From contig QAMJ01000013.1 of assembly GCA_003150355.1 (NCBI GenBank), positions 39,807-103,806 of the forward strand: DNA of 64,000 nucleotides. Reading direction: 5' to 3'. Both the position numbers and the translations under genes were made by a program. How positions within the stretch are numbered: position 1 is the first letter of the stretch; every line of letters begins with the position of its first letter. A model generated the notes under the pieces. It did no database searches. It saw only the letters and a list, made by a program, of their open reading frames with translations, and was not told the origin of the DNA. This document shows positions 33,995-41,398 of the stretch, piece after piece. This stretch comes from Clostridiales bacterium. Lineage in GTDB: Bacteria; Bacillota; Clostridia; Oscillospirales; Oscillospiraceae.

Positions 33995-34066
33995 AACGGA
34001 ATTCATGGTTTGAATCTTGATTCGATCATTCAAAGCTGCACGGACTTCTGTCTGTGCAGCTTTTTT
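33978..34066 (+). promoter_or_regulatory. Transcription attenuator: antiterminator and terminator
   Basis: Terminator: 34033-34045 pairs with 34050-34062 (loop TTCT, one G-U pair) and is followed by a T run to 34066. Antiterminator: GUUUGUGCUGC at 33978-33988 pairs with GCUGCACGGAC at 34035-34045 in 10 of 11 positions, using the terminator's 5' arm. The 33978 segment starts 17 bases after the last aromatic codon and ends just before the leader stop, so a ribosome stalled at codons 12-17 leaves it free, while one reaching the stop covers it. TTGCAG in the peptide codons (33927-33932) can pair with CTGCAA (33985-33990). A further hairpin TTTGAAT/ATTCAAA lies between. Confidence 0.82.
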
Positions 34067-34103
34067 GTTTCCCCGTTAAATTTCCAAAAGGAGATATCAC
34101 AAA

Positions 34104-35120
34104 ATGAAAAAGCTTATTTCTCTCATCTGTGTGCTTGCAATGGTGCTTGCACTCGCAGCCTGCGGCAGCTCTGCTCCCGCAGCAGCCACCGAAGCTCCCG
34201 CAGCTTCCACCGAGGCTCCGGCCGAGGACGTTTCCGCCGACAAGACCTTCGTCGTCGGCATCTGCCAGCTCGTCCAGCACCCCGCGCTTGACGCCGCGAC
34301 TCAGGGCTTCAAGGATGCCCTGACCGAAGCGCTCGGCGACAAGGTCACTTTCCAGGAGCAGAACGCTTCCGGTGACTCCGCCACCTGTTCGCTGATCTGC
34401 AACCAGTTCGTGAGCGACGAGGTCGACCTCATCATGGCTAACGCTACCGCCTCTATACAGGCGGCTGCCTCCGCAACGAACACCATCCCCATCCTCGGCA
34501 CTTCCATCACCGACTACGGCGTGGCGCTCGGTGTTGACAACTGGACCGGCGTTTCCGGTACCAACATCTCCGGCACCTCCGACCTCGCCCCGCTCGACGG
34601 TCAGGCCGCGATGATCCAGGAGCTCTTCCCCGAGGCAAAGACCATCGGCCTGCTCTACTGCTCCGGCGAGCCTAACTCCATCTTCCAGGCCGACAGCATG
34701 GAAGCCCTCCTCACCGACATGGGCTACAGCGTTGAGCGCTACACCTTCGCTGACTCCAACGATGTTTCCTCCGTCACCGCAAACGCCTGCTCCAATTCCG
34801 ATGTGCTCTACATCCCGACCGACAACACCGCTGCTTCCTGCACCGAAGCTATCAACAACGTCGCTCTGAGCGCAGGCATCCCCATCGTCGCCGGTGAAGA
34901 AGGCATCGCCTCCGGCTGCGGCGCGGCGACCCTCTCCATCTCCTACTACGACCTCGGCCGCGCGACCGGCGAGATGGCAGCTGAGATCCTCACCGAGGGC
35001 GCAGACATCTCCACCATGGAAGTCCGCTTCGCTCCCGCATTCACCAAGGAATACAACGCAGACATCTGCGAGGCTCTCAACATCACCGTTCCCGAAGACT
35101 ACGTTGCAATTGCAAAATAA
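34104..35120 (+). CDS. ABC transporter substrate-binding lipoprotein (PF04392 type, TrpX-like)
   Basis: 338 residues: signal peptide with lipobox LALAAC (Cys near residue 21), an Ala/Pro/Glu linker, then a two-lobed binding domain. The sequence pattern (VGICQLVQHPALDAATQGFKDAL, then LIMANATASIQAAASATNTIPI and LLYCSGEPNS) is that of the PF04392 family, whose Streptococcus member binds aromatic amino acids. ATG 34104 has AAAAGGAG upstream. The Phe/Tyr-rich leader just before it agrees with an aromatic amino-acid ligand; this is inference from context. First structural gene of a three-gene operon. Confidence 0.9.
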   Translation: MKKLISLICVLAMVLALAACGSSAPAAATEAPAASTEAPAEDVSADKTFVVGICQLVQHPALDAATQGFKDALTEALGDKVTFQEQNASGDSATCSLICNQFVSDEVDLIMANATASIQAAASATNTIPILGTSITDYGVALGVDNWTGVSGTNISGTSDLAPLDGQAAMIQELFPEAKTIGLLYCSGEPNSIFQADSMEALLTDMGYSVERYTFADSNDVSSVTANACSNSDVLYIPTDNTAASCTEAINNVALSAGIPIVAGEEGIASGCGAATLSISYYDLGRATGEMAAEILTEGADISTMEVRFAPAFTKEYNADICEALNITVPEDYVAIAK

Positions 35121-35136
35121 TTAAGGAAGTGTAATC

Positions 35137-36090
35137 ATGACGATCAGCGCCTACATTGCATCACTCAGCCTGCTGAAGCTGGCAAAAAACCTCCCCGGCG
35201 GCATTGCTCAGGGACTTATATGGGGTCTTATGGCACTCGGAGTGCTCATCACGTTCCGGCTGCTCGACGTTGCCGACCTGACAGTCGACGGCTCCTTTAC
35301 CCTCGGCGCCGCCGTGACGGTAATGCTCATTATCGCGGGCTGGCCTGCATGGCTGGCAATGCTCGTGGCCGTTATCGCCGGTATACTCGCGGGGCTCTGC
35401 ACGGGTCTGCTGCATGTCAAGCTCGGCATCCCCGTTATCCTTGCCGGTATCCTGACGCAGTTCTCGCTCTACTCCATAAACCTGCGCATCATGGGCATGG
35501 CCGCGAACAAGGCGCTGAGCGTCGACAAGTATAACCTCATCCTCTCCTCGCGCAATATCACCTTCTCTATCCTCACGAGCCTTGTGATAGCTTTCGTGCT
35601 GGTGTGTGTGTTCTACTGGTACTTCGGTACCGAGCAGGGCTCCGCCCTGCGCGCGACCGGCTCGAACCCCGCGATGAGCCGCGCCCTCGGCATCGATATA
35701 GGCGCGATGAAGATCCTCGGCCTTGCGATATCCAACGGCGTCGTGGCGCTCTCCGGCGGACTTATGAGCCAGTACCAGGGCTTCGCCGATATCAACATGG
35801 GGCGCGGCGCAATCGTCATAGGCCTTGCGGCCGTCATCATCGGCGAGGTGCTCGGCAAGGCGATACTCGGCAAGCACCTCAACTTCTTCGGCACGATGTC
35901 CTTCGTCGTCATCGGCGGAGTCGTGTACTACCTCGTGGTCGTGCTGGTGCTGTGGCTCAGGCTCAACTCCAACGACCTCAAGCTCATCACCGCAGTGATC
36001 GTCGCGCTCTTCCTCGCGGTACCGTACCTGCGCGAACAGCGCAAGACATCTTTCAAGCGCCTGCGCGCAAAGGAGGACAGCCATGCTTAA
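35137..36090 (+). CDS. ABC transporter permease, TrpY-like
   Basis: 317 residues with about eight to nine hydrophobic helices. LIWGLMALGVLITFRLLDVADLTVDGSFTLGAA is the hallmark opening of the permease that pairs with PF04392 binding proteins; it is related to the branched-chain amino-acid/ribose permease fold. GSALRATGSNPAMSRALGID is the cytoplasmic coupling region. Starts 16 bases after the lipoprotein gene and overlaps the ATPase gene by 8 bases. Confidence 0.9.
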   Translation: MTISAYIASLSLLKLAKNLPGGIAQGLIWGLMALGVLITFRLLDVADLTVDGSFTLGAAVTVMLIIAGWPAWLAMLVAVIAGILAGLCTGLLHVKLGIPVILAGILTQFSLYSINLRIMGMAANKALSVDKYNLILSSRNITFSILTSLVIAFVLVCVFYWYFGTEQGSALRATGSNPAMSRALGIDIGAMKILGLAISNGVVALSGGLMSQYQGFADINMGRGAIVIGLAAVIIGEVLGKAILGKHLNFFGTMSFVVIGGVVYYLVVVLVLWLRLNSNDLKLITAVIVALFLAVPYLREQRKTSFKRLRAKEDSHA

Positions 36091-36880
36091 GCTCGATAAC
36101 ATTTACAAGACCTTCAATAAGGGCACGATAAATGAAAAGAAAGCCCTCGCAGGGCTCTCCCTCCACCTTGAGCCGGGCGACTTCGTGACCGTCATCGGCG
36201 GCAACGGAGCCGGCAAGTCCACGATGCTCAACGCCGTCGCCGGTGTATGGCCGGTCGACAGCGGGCGCATCATCCTTGATGGGGTGGACGTCACTGCCCT
36301 GCCGGAGCACAAGCGCGCCGGGTATATAGGCCGTGTGTTCCAGGATCCGATGATGGGCACCGCGCCGAACATGCAGATCGAAGAGAACATGGCGCTCGCC
36401 ATGCGCCGCGGCGAAAAGCGCGGGCTGCGCTGGGCCGTGACCAACGCCGAGCGCGAGCAGTTCCGCGAGCAGCTCAGCACACTCGGCCTCGGCCTTGAGG
36501 ACAGAATGACCGCAAAGGTCGGCCTGCTCTCCGGCGGCCAGCGTCAGGCGCTGACGCTGCTGATGGCCTCGCTCAAGAAGCCGAAGCTCCTGCTGCTCGA
36601 TGAGCACACTGCGGCGCTCGACCCCGCGACGGCGGCAAAGGTGCTGGAAATTTCCGACAAGATAGTTGAGGAGAACCAGTTGACCACCATGATGATTACC
36701 CACAACATGAAGGACGCGATCCGCCACGGCAACCGCCTTATCATGATGAACCAGGGCAAGATCATCCTTGATATCCGCGGCGAGGAAAAGCAGCACCTCT
36801 CAAAGCACGAGCTTATAGAGATGTTCGCACAGATCGCCAGCAGCCCGCTTGAGAGCGACGAGGTACTGCTGAGCAGATAA
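36083..36880 (+). CDS. ABC transporter ATP-binding protein, TrpZ-like
   Basis: 265 residues with all ATPase motifs: Walker A GGNGAGKST (about residue 39), signature LLSGGQRQAL, Walker B LLLLDEHTAALDP and switch His in MITHNMKDAI. AAAGGAGG upstream of ATG 36083 lies inside the permease gene. Last gene of the attenuator-controlled operon; a 15-bp terminator follows. Together the three genes make a complete importer. Confidence 0.94.
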   Translation: MLKLDNIYKTFNKGTINEKKALAGLSLHLEPGDFVTVIGGNGAGKSTMLNAVAGVWPVDSGRIILDGVDVTALPEHKRAGYIGRVFQDPMMGTAPNMQIEENMALAMRRGEKRGLRWAVTNAEREQFREQLSTLGLGLEDRMTAKVGLLSGGQRQALTLLMASLKKPKLLLLDEHTAALDPATAAKVLEISDKIVEENQLTTMMITHNMKDAIRHGNRLIMMNQGKIILDIRGEEKQHLSKHELIEMFAQIASSPLESDEVLLSR

Positions 36881-36910
36881 ATACACGATTTCAGATTTTT
36901 CTCCATAAAA

Positions 36911-36947
36911 ATCACCCCTTATGAGTGGAAAGCTCATAAGGGGTGAT
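36911..36947. terminator. Bidirectional terminator
   Basis: ATCACCCCTTATGAG (36911-36925), loop TGGAAAG, complement 36933-36947, then CTGTTTTT on the plus strand and AT-rich sequence on the other. Shared with the convergent small membrane protein gene. Confidence 0.9.
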
Positions 36948-36953
36948 CTGTTT

Positions 36954-37187
36954 TTACCATTTGTCTTTTTTGAAATACTCTATCGCCATTATGACAAGGC
37001 CGAGGACGATGAGGACGATCGCCATGACGAACAGCGGGACAAAGCCCATCTGCGACACGGTGGTGAGGAAGCGCCCCGGCGGGGTAGTCCAGCCGGAGAC
37101 GAGGTTATTCGAGGCTGCCACTGCTATGGCGAGACCCCAGATGGTGCCGAGCAGCGAGATAAAGCCGCCGATCAGTGCTCTTTTCAT
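36954..37187 (-). CDS. Small two-helix membrane protein
   Basis: 77 residues with two hydrophobic helices (about 6-27 and 48-70) and a charged C-terminus (EYFKKDKW). I do not recognise a family. A GGAGGG site lies shortly before ATG 37187. It starts 13 bases after the pyrimidine-nucleoside phosphorylase gene on the same strand, so the two are probably cotranscribed. Confidence 0.7.
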   Translation of the reverse strand: MKRALIGGFISLLGTIWGLAIAVAASNNLVSGWTTPPGRFLTTVSQMGFVPLFVMAIVLIVLGLVIMAIEYFKKDKW

Positions 37188-37200
37188 ATGCCCTCCGGAC

Positions 37201-38505
37201 TTAACGGACGATCGCCTTTATAAACTCCGGGCGCTCAACGGGCGTGTCAGAGAACTGATAACAGTCACGCAGAAGCTTTGCCGCCTCCTGCGCTTTCTCC
37301 TCGGAGGAGGCGTGGATGGTAGCAAGGCTCTCGCCCTTTTCGACTTTATCGCCGACCTTCTTATGCAGGATAACGCCGACGGAGAGATCGATCTCACTGT
37401 CCTTGGTGGCTCTGCCGCCGCCGAGGTGCATCGACACAAGACCGACATGCTCGGCAAGGATGCGCCCGATATAGCCCGAGACCTCGGACGGGACTTCGAG
37501 CTTCACCTTTGCATCCGGCAGACGCGAAGTGTCATAGACGTCATTGCCGTCACCGTCCTGTGCGGAGACCATTTCGGCAAGCTTCTTGAGCGCCGCGCCG
37601 CTTTCAACCGCGTGCGTGAGCAGGGCGCGTGCGTCTTCAATGCTTTCGGCGATACCGGCCTCGGTGAGGATGCAGCTGCCGAGCGTCAGGCACAGCTCGA
37701 GCAGGTCGCCCTTAGTCTCGCCCTTGAGGACGGAGATTGCTTCCTTGACCTCAACAGAGTTGCCGACAGCACAGCCGAGGGGCTGATCCATATCGGTGAT
37801 GACGGCGGCGCACTTGCGCCCGGCGAGTCTGCCGATGCGCGTCAGGCCGCGGGCAAGCTCTTTGGCTTCGTCAACGGTCTTCATAAAAGCGCCGTCGCCG
37901 CACTTGACGTCGAGGACGATAACGTCCGCTCCGGAGGCCAGCTTCTTTGACATGATGGAGCTGACGATAAGCGGGATGCTCGGCACGGTGCCGGTAACGT
38001 CACGCAGGGCGTAGAGCTTTTTATCCGCCGGGTCGAGGTCGGCGGTCTGGCCGATGATGGCGATGCCGTGCTTATTGACGTTATCGAAGAAGCGCTGCTC
38101 GCCGATGCTGATGTTGAAGCCGGGGAAGCTCTCGAGCTTGTCCAGCGTGCCGCCGGTGTGGCCGAGGCCGCGGCCGGACATCTTCGCGATCTTCACGCCG
38201 CAGGCAGAGACCATCGGGCAGAGGATAAGGCTCGTCTTATCGCCGACGCCGCCGGTGGAATGCTTATCGGCCTTGATGCCGTTTATGGGGCTGAGGTCGA
38301 GAGTCTCGCCCGAGTTCATCATGGACATGGTGAGGTCGAGAGTTTCTTTATCGCTCATGCCGCGGAAAACAATGGCCATGCACATAGCGGACATCTGATA
38401 ATCCGGAATTTCGCCGCGGGTATAGCCCTGTATCATAAAATCTATTTCTTCGGTGCTCAGTTCGCCGCCGTCGCGTTTCTTTACGATGAGATCATTCATC
38501 AACAT
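37201..38505 (-). CDS. pdp: Pyrimidine-nucleoside phosphorylase
   Basis: Splits uridine, thymidine or deoxyuridine into base and (deoxy)ribose-1-phosphate in nucleoside salvage. ATG 38505 follows GGAGG by 8 bases and gives the family start MNDLIVKKRDGGELS (after Met-Leu). The signature is SGRGLGHTGGTLDKLESFPG, and GIKADKHSTGGVGDKTSLIL precedes it. Three domains, 434 residues, full length. The much longer open frame upstream, to 38658, lacks a ribosome site. Distinguishing it from thymidine phosphorylase needs residues I cannot assign with certainty. Confidence 0.93.
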   Translation of the reverse strand: MLMNDLIVKKRDGGELSTEEIDFMIQGYTRGEIPDYQMSAMCMAIVFRGMSDKETLDLTMSMMNSGETLDLSPINGIKADKHSTGGVGDKTSLILCPMVSACGVKIAKMSGRGLGHTGGTLDKLESFPGFNISIGEQRFFDNVNKHGIAIIGQTADLDPADKKLYALRDVTGTVPSIPLIVSSIMSKKLASGADVIVLDVKCGDGAFMKTVDEAKELARGLTRIGRLAGRKCAAVITDMDQPLGCAVGNSVEVKEAISVLKGETKGDLLELCLTLGSCILTEAGIAESIEDARALLTHAVESGAALKKLAEMVSAQDGDGNDVYDTSRLPDAKVKLEVPSEVSGYIGRILAEHVGLVSMHLGGGRATKDSEIDLSVGVILHKKVGDKVEKGESLATIHASSEEKAQEAAKLLRDCYQFSDTPVERPEFIKAIVR

Positions 38506-38566
38506 GTTATGTACCTCCGAGTTATCTCTAAGTAATTTTGTATTATATAACAAAAACGCGAAATAC

Positions 38567-39118
38567 TCAATAGCGGAATACCATGTATTTTCGTCCGGCG
38601 ATCTCGCGTATGACGGCGCGCCGGTCGGCATGGCGCAGCTCTGCCGGCAGCGCAACAAGGCAGCTTATACCGTCGAAGGAGACGAGAGTCCCGTCGCGCC
38701 GGGAGAACCATTGCAGGGACGGAGCGTCCTCGGGGATATCAGCCGGGAAAGGGCAGGAGGGCGTGAGTGAATCAACACATATATTATGTAAACTTGTGGC
38801 GGGAGCGGCAGACTCGATATATGGCTTTGCAGCAGAACTTTTTGAATTATGTAAACTGTCATCACTTTGGTCAGCTGCGTATTCTATCTGCGCGGGGAAG
38901 TCCTTCAGCTCGCGGCGGCTCAGGCGGCGGCGAAGATACAGTCCGCCGCTCCACGGCTGCATGACGCCGAGGTATGCGCACTCTCCGCCGCCGCAGACCC
39001 AGAGCCGCACAAGCCCGTCATGCTCCACGGCGTGCGCTTCAAAGCAAGTGTAGAGCCCCTCCTCGCTCACGGAGAGAGTACCGGCGTCATTGCCGTCGAT
39101 CATAAGCGGATAGTCCAT
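38567..39118 (-). CDS. Hypothetical protein
   Basis: 183 residues from ATG 39118, preceded by GGGGGCG. I do not recognise it. It begins MDYPLMIDGNDAGTLSVSEEGLYT and reads as mostly beta-strand with several Cys and Trp residues; a low-complexity Ser/Asp/Ala linker lies around residues 85-110. No signal peptide or membrane helix is seen. It precedes pdp on the same strand by about 60 bases and may share its transcript. The frame is open throughout and codon use is like its neighbours. Confidence 0.6.
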   Translation of the reverse strand: MDYPLMIDGNDAGTLSVSEEGLYTCFEAHAVEHDGLVRLWVCGGGECAYLGVMQPWSGGLYLRRRLSRRELKDFPAQIEYAADQSDDSLHNSKSSAAKPYIESAAPATSLHNICVDSLTPSCPFPADIPEDAPSLQWFSRRDGTLVSFDGISCLVALPAELRHADRRAVIREIAGRKYMVFRY

Positions 39119-39136
39119 AGCGTCGCCCCCAAAATA

Positions 39137-39170
39137 AAATCTCCCGTCCAATTATATGGGCGGGAGATTT
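39137..39170 (-). terminator. Terminator of the mazF-like gene
   Basis: AAATCTCCCGTCC (39137-39149) pairs with 39158-39170 (one G-U), loop AATTATAT, with T-rich sequence after it on the minus strand. Confidence 0.8.
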
Positions 39171-39202
39171 ATTAGATTCAGGCTGATCCGTATAAAGCCG
39201 AC

Positions 39203-39547
39203 TCAGTTGAGCAGGCCGAAGCTGACGGCCAGAGCGTTGTCAACGGCGGTCATGGTTCCGTCGTCAAGCTTACCCATCCGCTCGCGCAGACGGGACTTGT
39301 CGATCGTGCGTATCTGCTCCAAAAGAATTACACTGTCGCGGTTCAGTCCCACACTCTGGGCGTGAAGCTCTATGTGCGTCGGCAGCCGTGCCTTGCCTAT
39401 CTGGCTGGTTATGGCTGCGGCGATCACAGTGGGACTGTGTTTGTTGCCGGTGTCGTTCTGGACGATAAGCACCGGGCGCATGCCGCCCTGCTCGCTGCCC
39501 ACTACCGGGCTGAGGTCGGCGTAATAGATATCTCCTCGTCTGACCAT
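39203..39547 (-). CDS. MazF/PemK-family endoribonuclease toxin, no visible antitoxin
   Basis: 114 residues from ATG 39547, giving MVRRGDIYYADLSPVVGSEQ, the usual MazF start; the Arg of a QGGMRPVLIVQND block and the Thr/Ser of VIAAAITSQ match the catalytic core of the SH3-like fold that cleaves mRNA at short motifs. The ribosome site is poor (GGAG lies 13 bases away). In most Firmicutes a MazE-type antitoxin gene is directly upstream; here the upstream neighbour is the divergent csoR gene, and I find no small antitoxin frame in the 210-base gap. It may therefore be an orphan or be controlled in trans. Confidence 0.88.
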   Translation of the reverse strand: MVRRGDIYYADLSPVVGSEQGGMRPVLIVQNDTGNKHSPTVIAAAITSQIGKARLPTHIELHAQSVGLNRDSVILLEQIRTIDKSRLRERMGKLDDGTMTAVDNALAVSFGLLN

Positions 39548-39676
39548 GACTGAATTCACACTCCGACTTTGCGGCGGGGCCTTGCCGCCGCCTGAATAGT
39601 CGCCCAATACATAATATGTAAAATAATATACCGGGTGCTGAAATTAGTCTCACCAGATACGATGAAAATTATACGG

Positions 39677-39746
39677 TTGACAAGCGCCGCACCGAAAATT
39701 ATAATCAAGACATACCACTTTCAACATATACCCCTTACAGTATAGG
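39677..39746 (+). promoter_or_regulatory. csoR promoter and CsoR-type operator
   Basis: Perfect TTGACA (39677-39682), 17 bases, TATAAT (39700-39705). Downstream of the start point lies CAACATATACCCCT (from about 39722), the same 14 bases as in the copA promoter at 40082, as part of ATACCCCTTACAGTAT. Negative autoregulation is likely. Confidence 0.8.
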
Positions 39747-39757
39747 AGGATGCGCTT

Positions 39758-40033
39758 ATGAAACAATGTATGGATGCGGAAAACCTGCATCGCCGCCTGA
39801 AAAAAATTATCGGGCAGGTTCAGGCAATCGACCGGATGATAGACGAGGACGTGCCGTGTGAGGATATTCTTTCGCAGATAAATGCCTCGAAATCCGCCCT
39901 CAACGGCTGCGGCAAGGTGGTGCTCGAGGGACACATCAGGCACTGCGTCCGTGACGGGATAGAGCACGGCGATGCCGATAAGACGATAGAGAGCTTCACA
40001 AAAGCCGTGGAGCGCTTTGCAAATATGCAATAA
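39758..40033 (+). CDS. csoR: CsoR/FrmR-family metal-sensing repressor
   Basis: 91 residues, all helical. The copper-sensing Cys-His-Cys set is visible: Cys in DVPCEDI, then His and Cys in GHIRHCV. Conserved family text includes RLKKIIGQVQAIDRMIDED at the start. CsoR releases its operator when it binds Cu(I) and normally derepresses copA/copZ. ATG 39758 has AGGAGG upstream. Operators of one sequence type lie in front of both this gene and the decayed copA that follows, which supports the copper rather than formaldehyde or sulfur subfamily. Confidence 0.9.
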   Translation: MKQCMDAENLHRRLKKIIGQVQAIDRMIDEDVPCEDILSQINASKSALNGCGKVVLEGHIRHCVRDGIEHGDADKTIESFTKAVERFANMQ

Positions 40034-40045
40034 AGCTTTTGAACG

Positions 40046-40070
40046 CCAGCCCGCAGGGCTGGTGTTTATT
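40046..40070 (+). terminator. Terminator of csoR
   Basis: CCAGCCC-GCA-GGGCTGG (40046-40062) followed by TGTTTATT. Confidence 0.75.
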
Positions 40071-40077
40071 TATATAC

Positions 40078-40130
40078 TTGACAACATATACCCCTATATG
40101 TATAATATACCTATACCACATAAGGTATAG
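40078..40130 (+). promoter_or_regulatory. Copper-responsive promoter with CsoR-type operator
   Basis: Perfect TTGACA (40078-40083), 17 bases, TATAAT (40101-40106). The spacer holds ATACCCCTATATGTAT, the second CsoR-type operator, so repressor binding would block polymerase. A CTATACC/GGTATAG hairpin follows (40111-40130). The downstream gene is a deletion remnant. Confidence 0.85.
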
Positions 40131-40145
40131 AAAGGAGCTTCATAC

Positions 40146-40629
40146 ATGAAGCAAGCTATGGAAAAGCGGCGCTGTGCTGGGCGCGGCGGAGGAGTTCGAA
40201 ATGCTGCCCGGGCGCGGCGTGTGCGCCCGGATAGACGGAAAGTGCATCCTTGAGGGAAAGGCGGCACTGCTGCTTGAGCACGGCGTTGAAATGACCATGC
40301 CGGGCGAGGCGGGGGACTATATCGACCGGGGATGCACGGCCACATACGTGGCGGCGGAAGGTGAGTTTATTGGCTTCCTTGCCCTGTCGGACACCTTGCG
40401 CGAGGAGAGCGCGGCGACAATCAAGCTCAACATGACGCTCTCGATGACACTCAATTTTGTCGCGATAACGCTGACGATAATCGGGACACTGAACCCCGTT
40501 GTCGGCGCGGGTATCTACTATCTTTCGAAAGAAAAGCACGACCCGGAATCCAAGAAGATCTACACGGTCGTGAGCGTGATAGGCGGCGCAGTCGCGATAG
40601 TGTGCGCGGTGCTGCTGGCAGTTGCGTAA
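40146..40629 (+). pseudogene. copA: Deletion remnant of a copper-transporting P-type ATPase
   Basis: The original start is intact (AAAGGAG then ATG 40146, MKQ...), but after a few codons the copA reading frame resumes one base out of phase. From 40174 the frame reads the nucleotide-binding domain end (EEFEMLPGRGVCARIDGK, YIDRGCTATYVA, GFLALSDTLREESAATI) and then jumps to the last membrane helices (KLNMTLSMTLNFVAITLTII, TLNPVVGA). Missing are the metal-binding domain, helices 1-6, the actuator domain, the DKTGT phosphorylation site and the GDN hinge. The final 40 residues are not typical of CopA. It cannot transport copper. Confidence 0.85.
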
Positions 40630-40659
40630 GACAGCCCCGAAGCCACCGGAGAGAAGCGA

Positions 40660-40688
40660 TTGATTTTGACGGCCAAGTAGGATATAAT
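40660..40688 (+). promoter_or_regulatory. Probable promoter of the fic gene
   Basis: TTGATT (40660-40665), 17 bases, TATAAT (40683-40688), 44 bases before the start codon. Confidence 0.65.
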
Positions 40689-40732
40689 TATACTATCAAT
40701 TCCTATTTCTATCCGGCGGACGGAGGGACACT

Positions 40733-41338
40733 ATGGCGCTTGAAAACAAATTGGGCATTACCGATTCGGCGGAGCTTGCCCGTGAGGAAGAAAGAATAAG
40801 CAAGAAGAAAGCGGTGCAGATGTTTGAAAGCGGCGCTCTCGCCGCGCTGCCCGTCGGCACGTTCGCGGCTCTGAAGGAGATACACAGGTATCTCTTTGAG
40901 GATATTTACGGCTTCGCGGGCGAAATGCGCACGGTGAATCTCGCAAAGGGCAATTTCCGCTTTGCGCCGCTGATGTATCTTGACGCGGCGCTTACGAACA
41001 TTGACAAAATGCCGCAGTCGACATATGACGAGATAATTGAGAAGTATGTGGAAATGAACATTGCCCACCCGTTTCGGGAGGGCAACGGACGCAGCATGCG
41101 AATCTGGCTTGACCTGATGCTGAAAAACGGCATCGGCAAGGTCGTGGACTGGAGCCGGGTAGACAAGGAGGATTACCTGCTTGCCATGGAGCGCAGCCCG
41201 ATTCGGGACACGGAGATCAAGGTGCTGCTGAAAGCGGCACTGACGGATGACGTGGACAACCGCGAGATATATATGAAAGGCATAGACCACAGCTACTACT
41301 ACGAGGGTTATACCACCTTTAAGACTGAGGAGCTGTAA
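40733..41338 (+). CDS. Fic-domain protein (AMP-transferase type)
   Basis: 201 residues. The catalytic loop HPFREGNGRSMRIWLDLML matches HPFx(D/E)GNGR, with the His base and the Arg/Asn phosphate contacts all present, so it should be active in transferring AMP or another nucleotide to a protein hydroxyl. The region IHRYLFEDIYGFAGEMRTVN is the usual flap. No clear (S/T)xxxE(G/N) inhibitory helix is seen at the N-terminus, and no antitoxin gene of the VbhA type is adjacent; self-inhibition by the C-terminus is possible. Target unknown. It has its own promoter and terminator. Confidence 0.93.
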   Translation: MALENKLGITDSAELAREEERISKKKAVQMFESGALAALPVGTFAALKEIHRYLFEDIYGFAGEMRTVNLAKGNFRFAPLMYLDAALTNIDKMPQSTYDEIIEKYVEMNIAHPFREGNGRSMRIWLDLMLKNGIGKVVDWSRVDKEDYLLAMERSPIRDTEIKVLLKAALTDDVDNREIYMKGIDHSYYYEGYTTFKTEEL

Positions 41339-41341
41339 TAA

Positions 41342-41385
41342 GACTGCCCCACTTGATGCAGAAAGCACGTCAGGCGGGGCAGTTT
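41342..41385. terminator. Bidirectional terminator
   Basis: ACTGCCCC (41343-41350) with GGGGCAGT (41376-41383) and a further imperfect stem inside (CTTGATGC with GCACGTCAGG). It separates fic from the convergent reductase gene. Confidence 0.75.
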
Positions 41386-41398
41386 CAAACTATAAAAT

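Noticed and set aside
33883..34103. Trp T-box upstream of the ABC importer
   Set aside because: No T-box sequence is present, and the leader peptide with alternative stems explains the region better.
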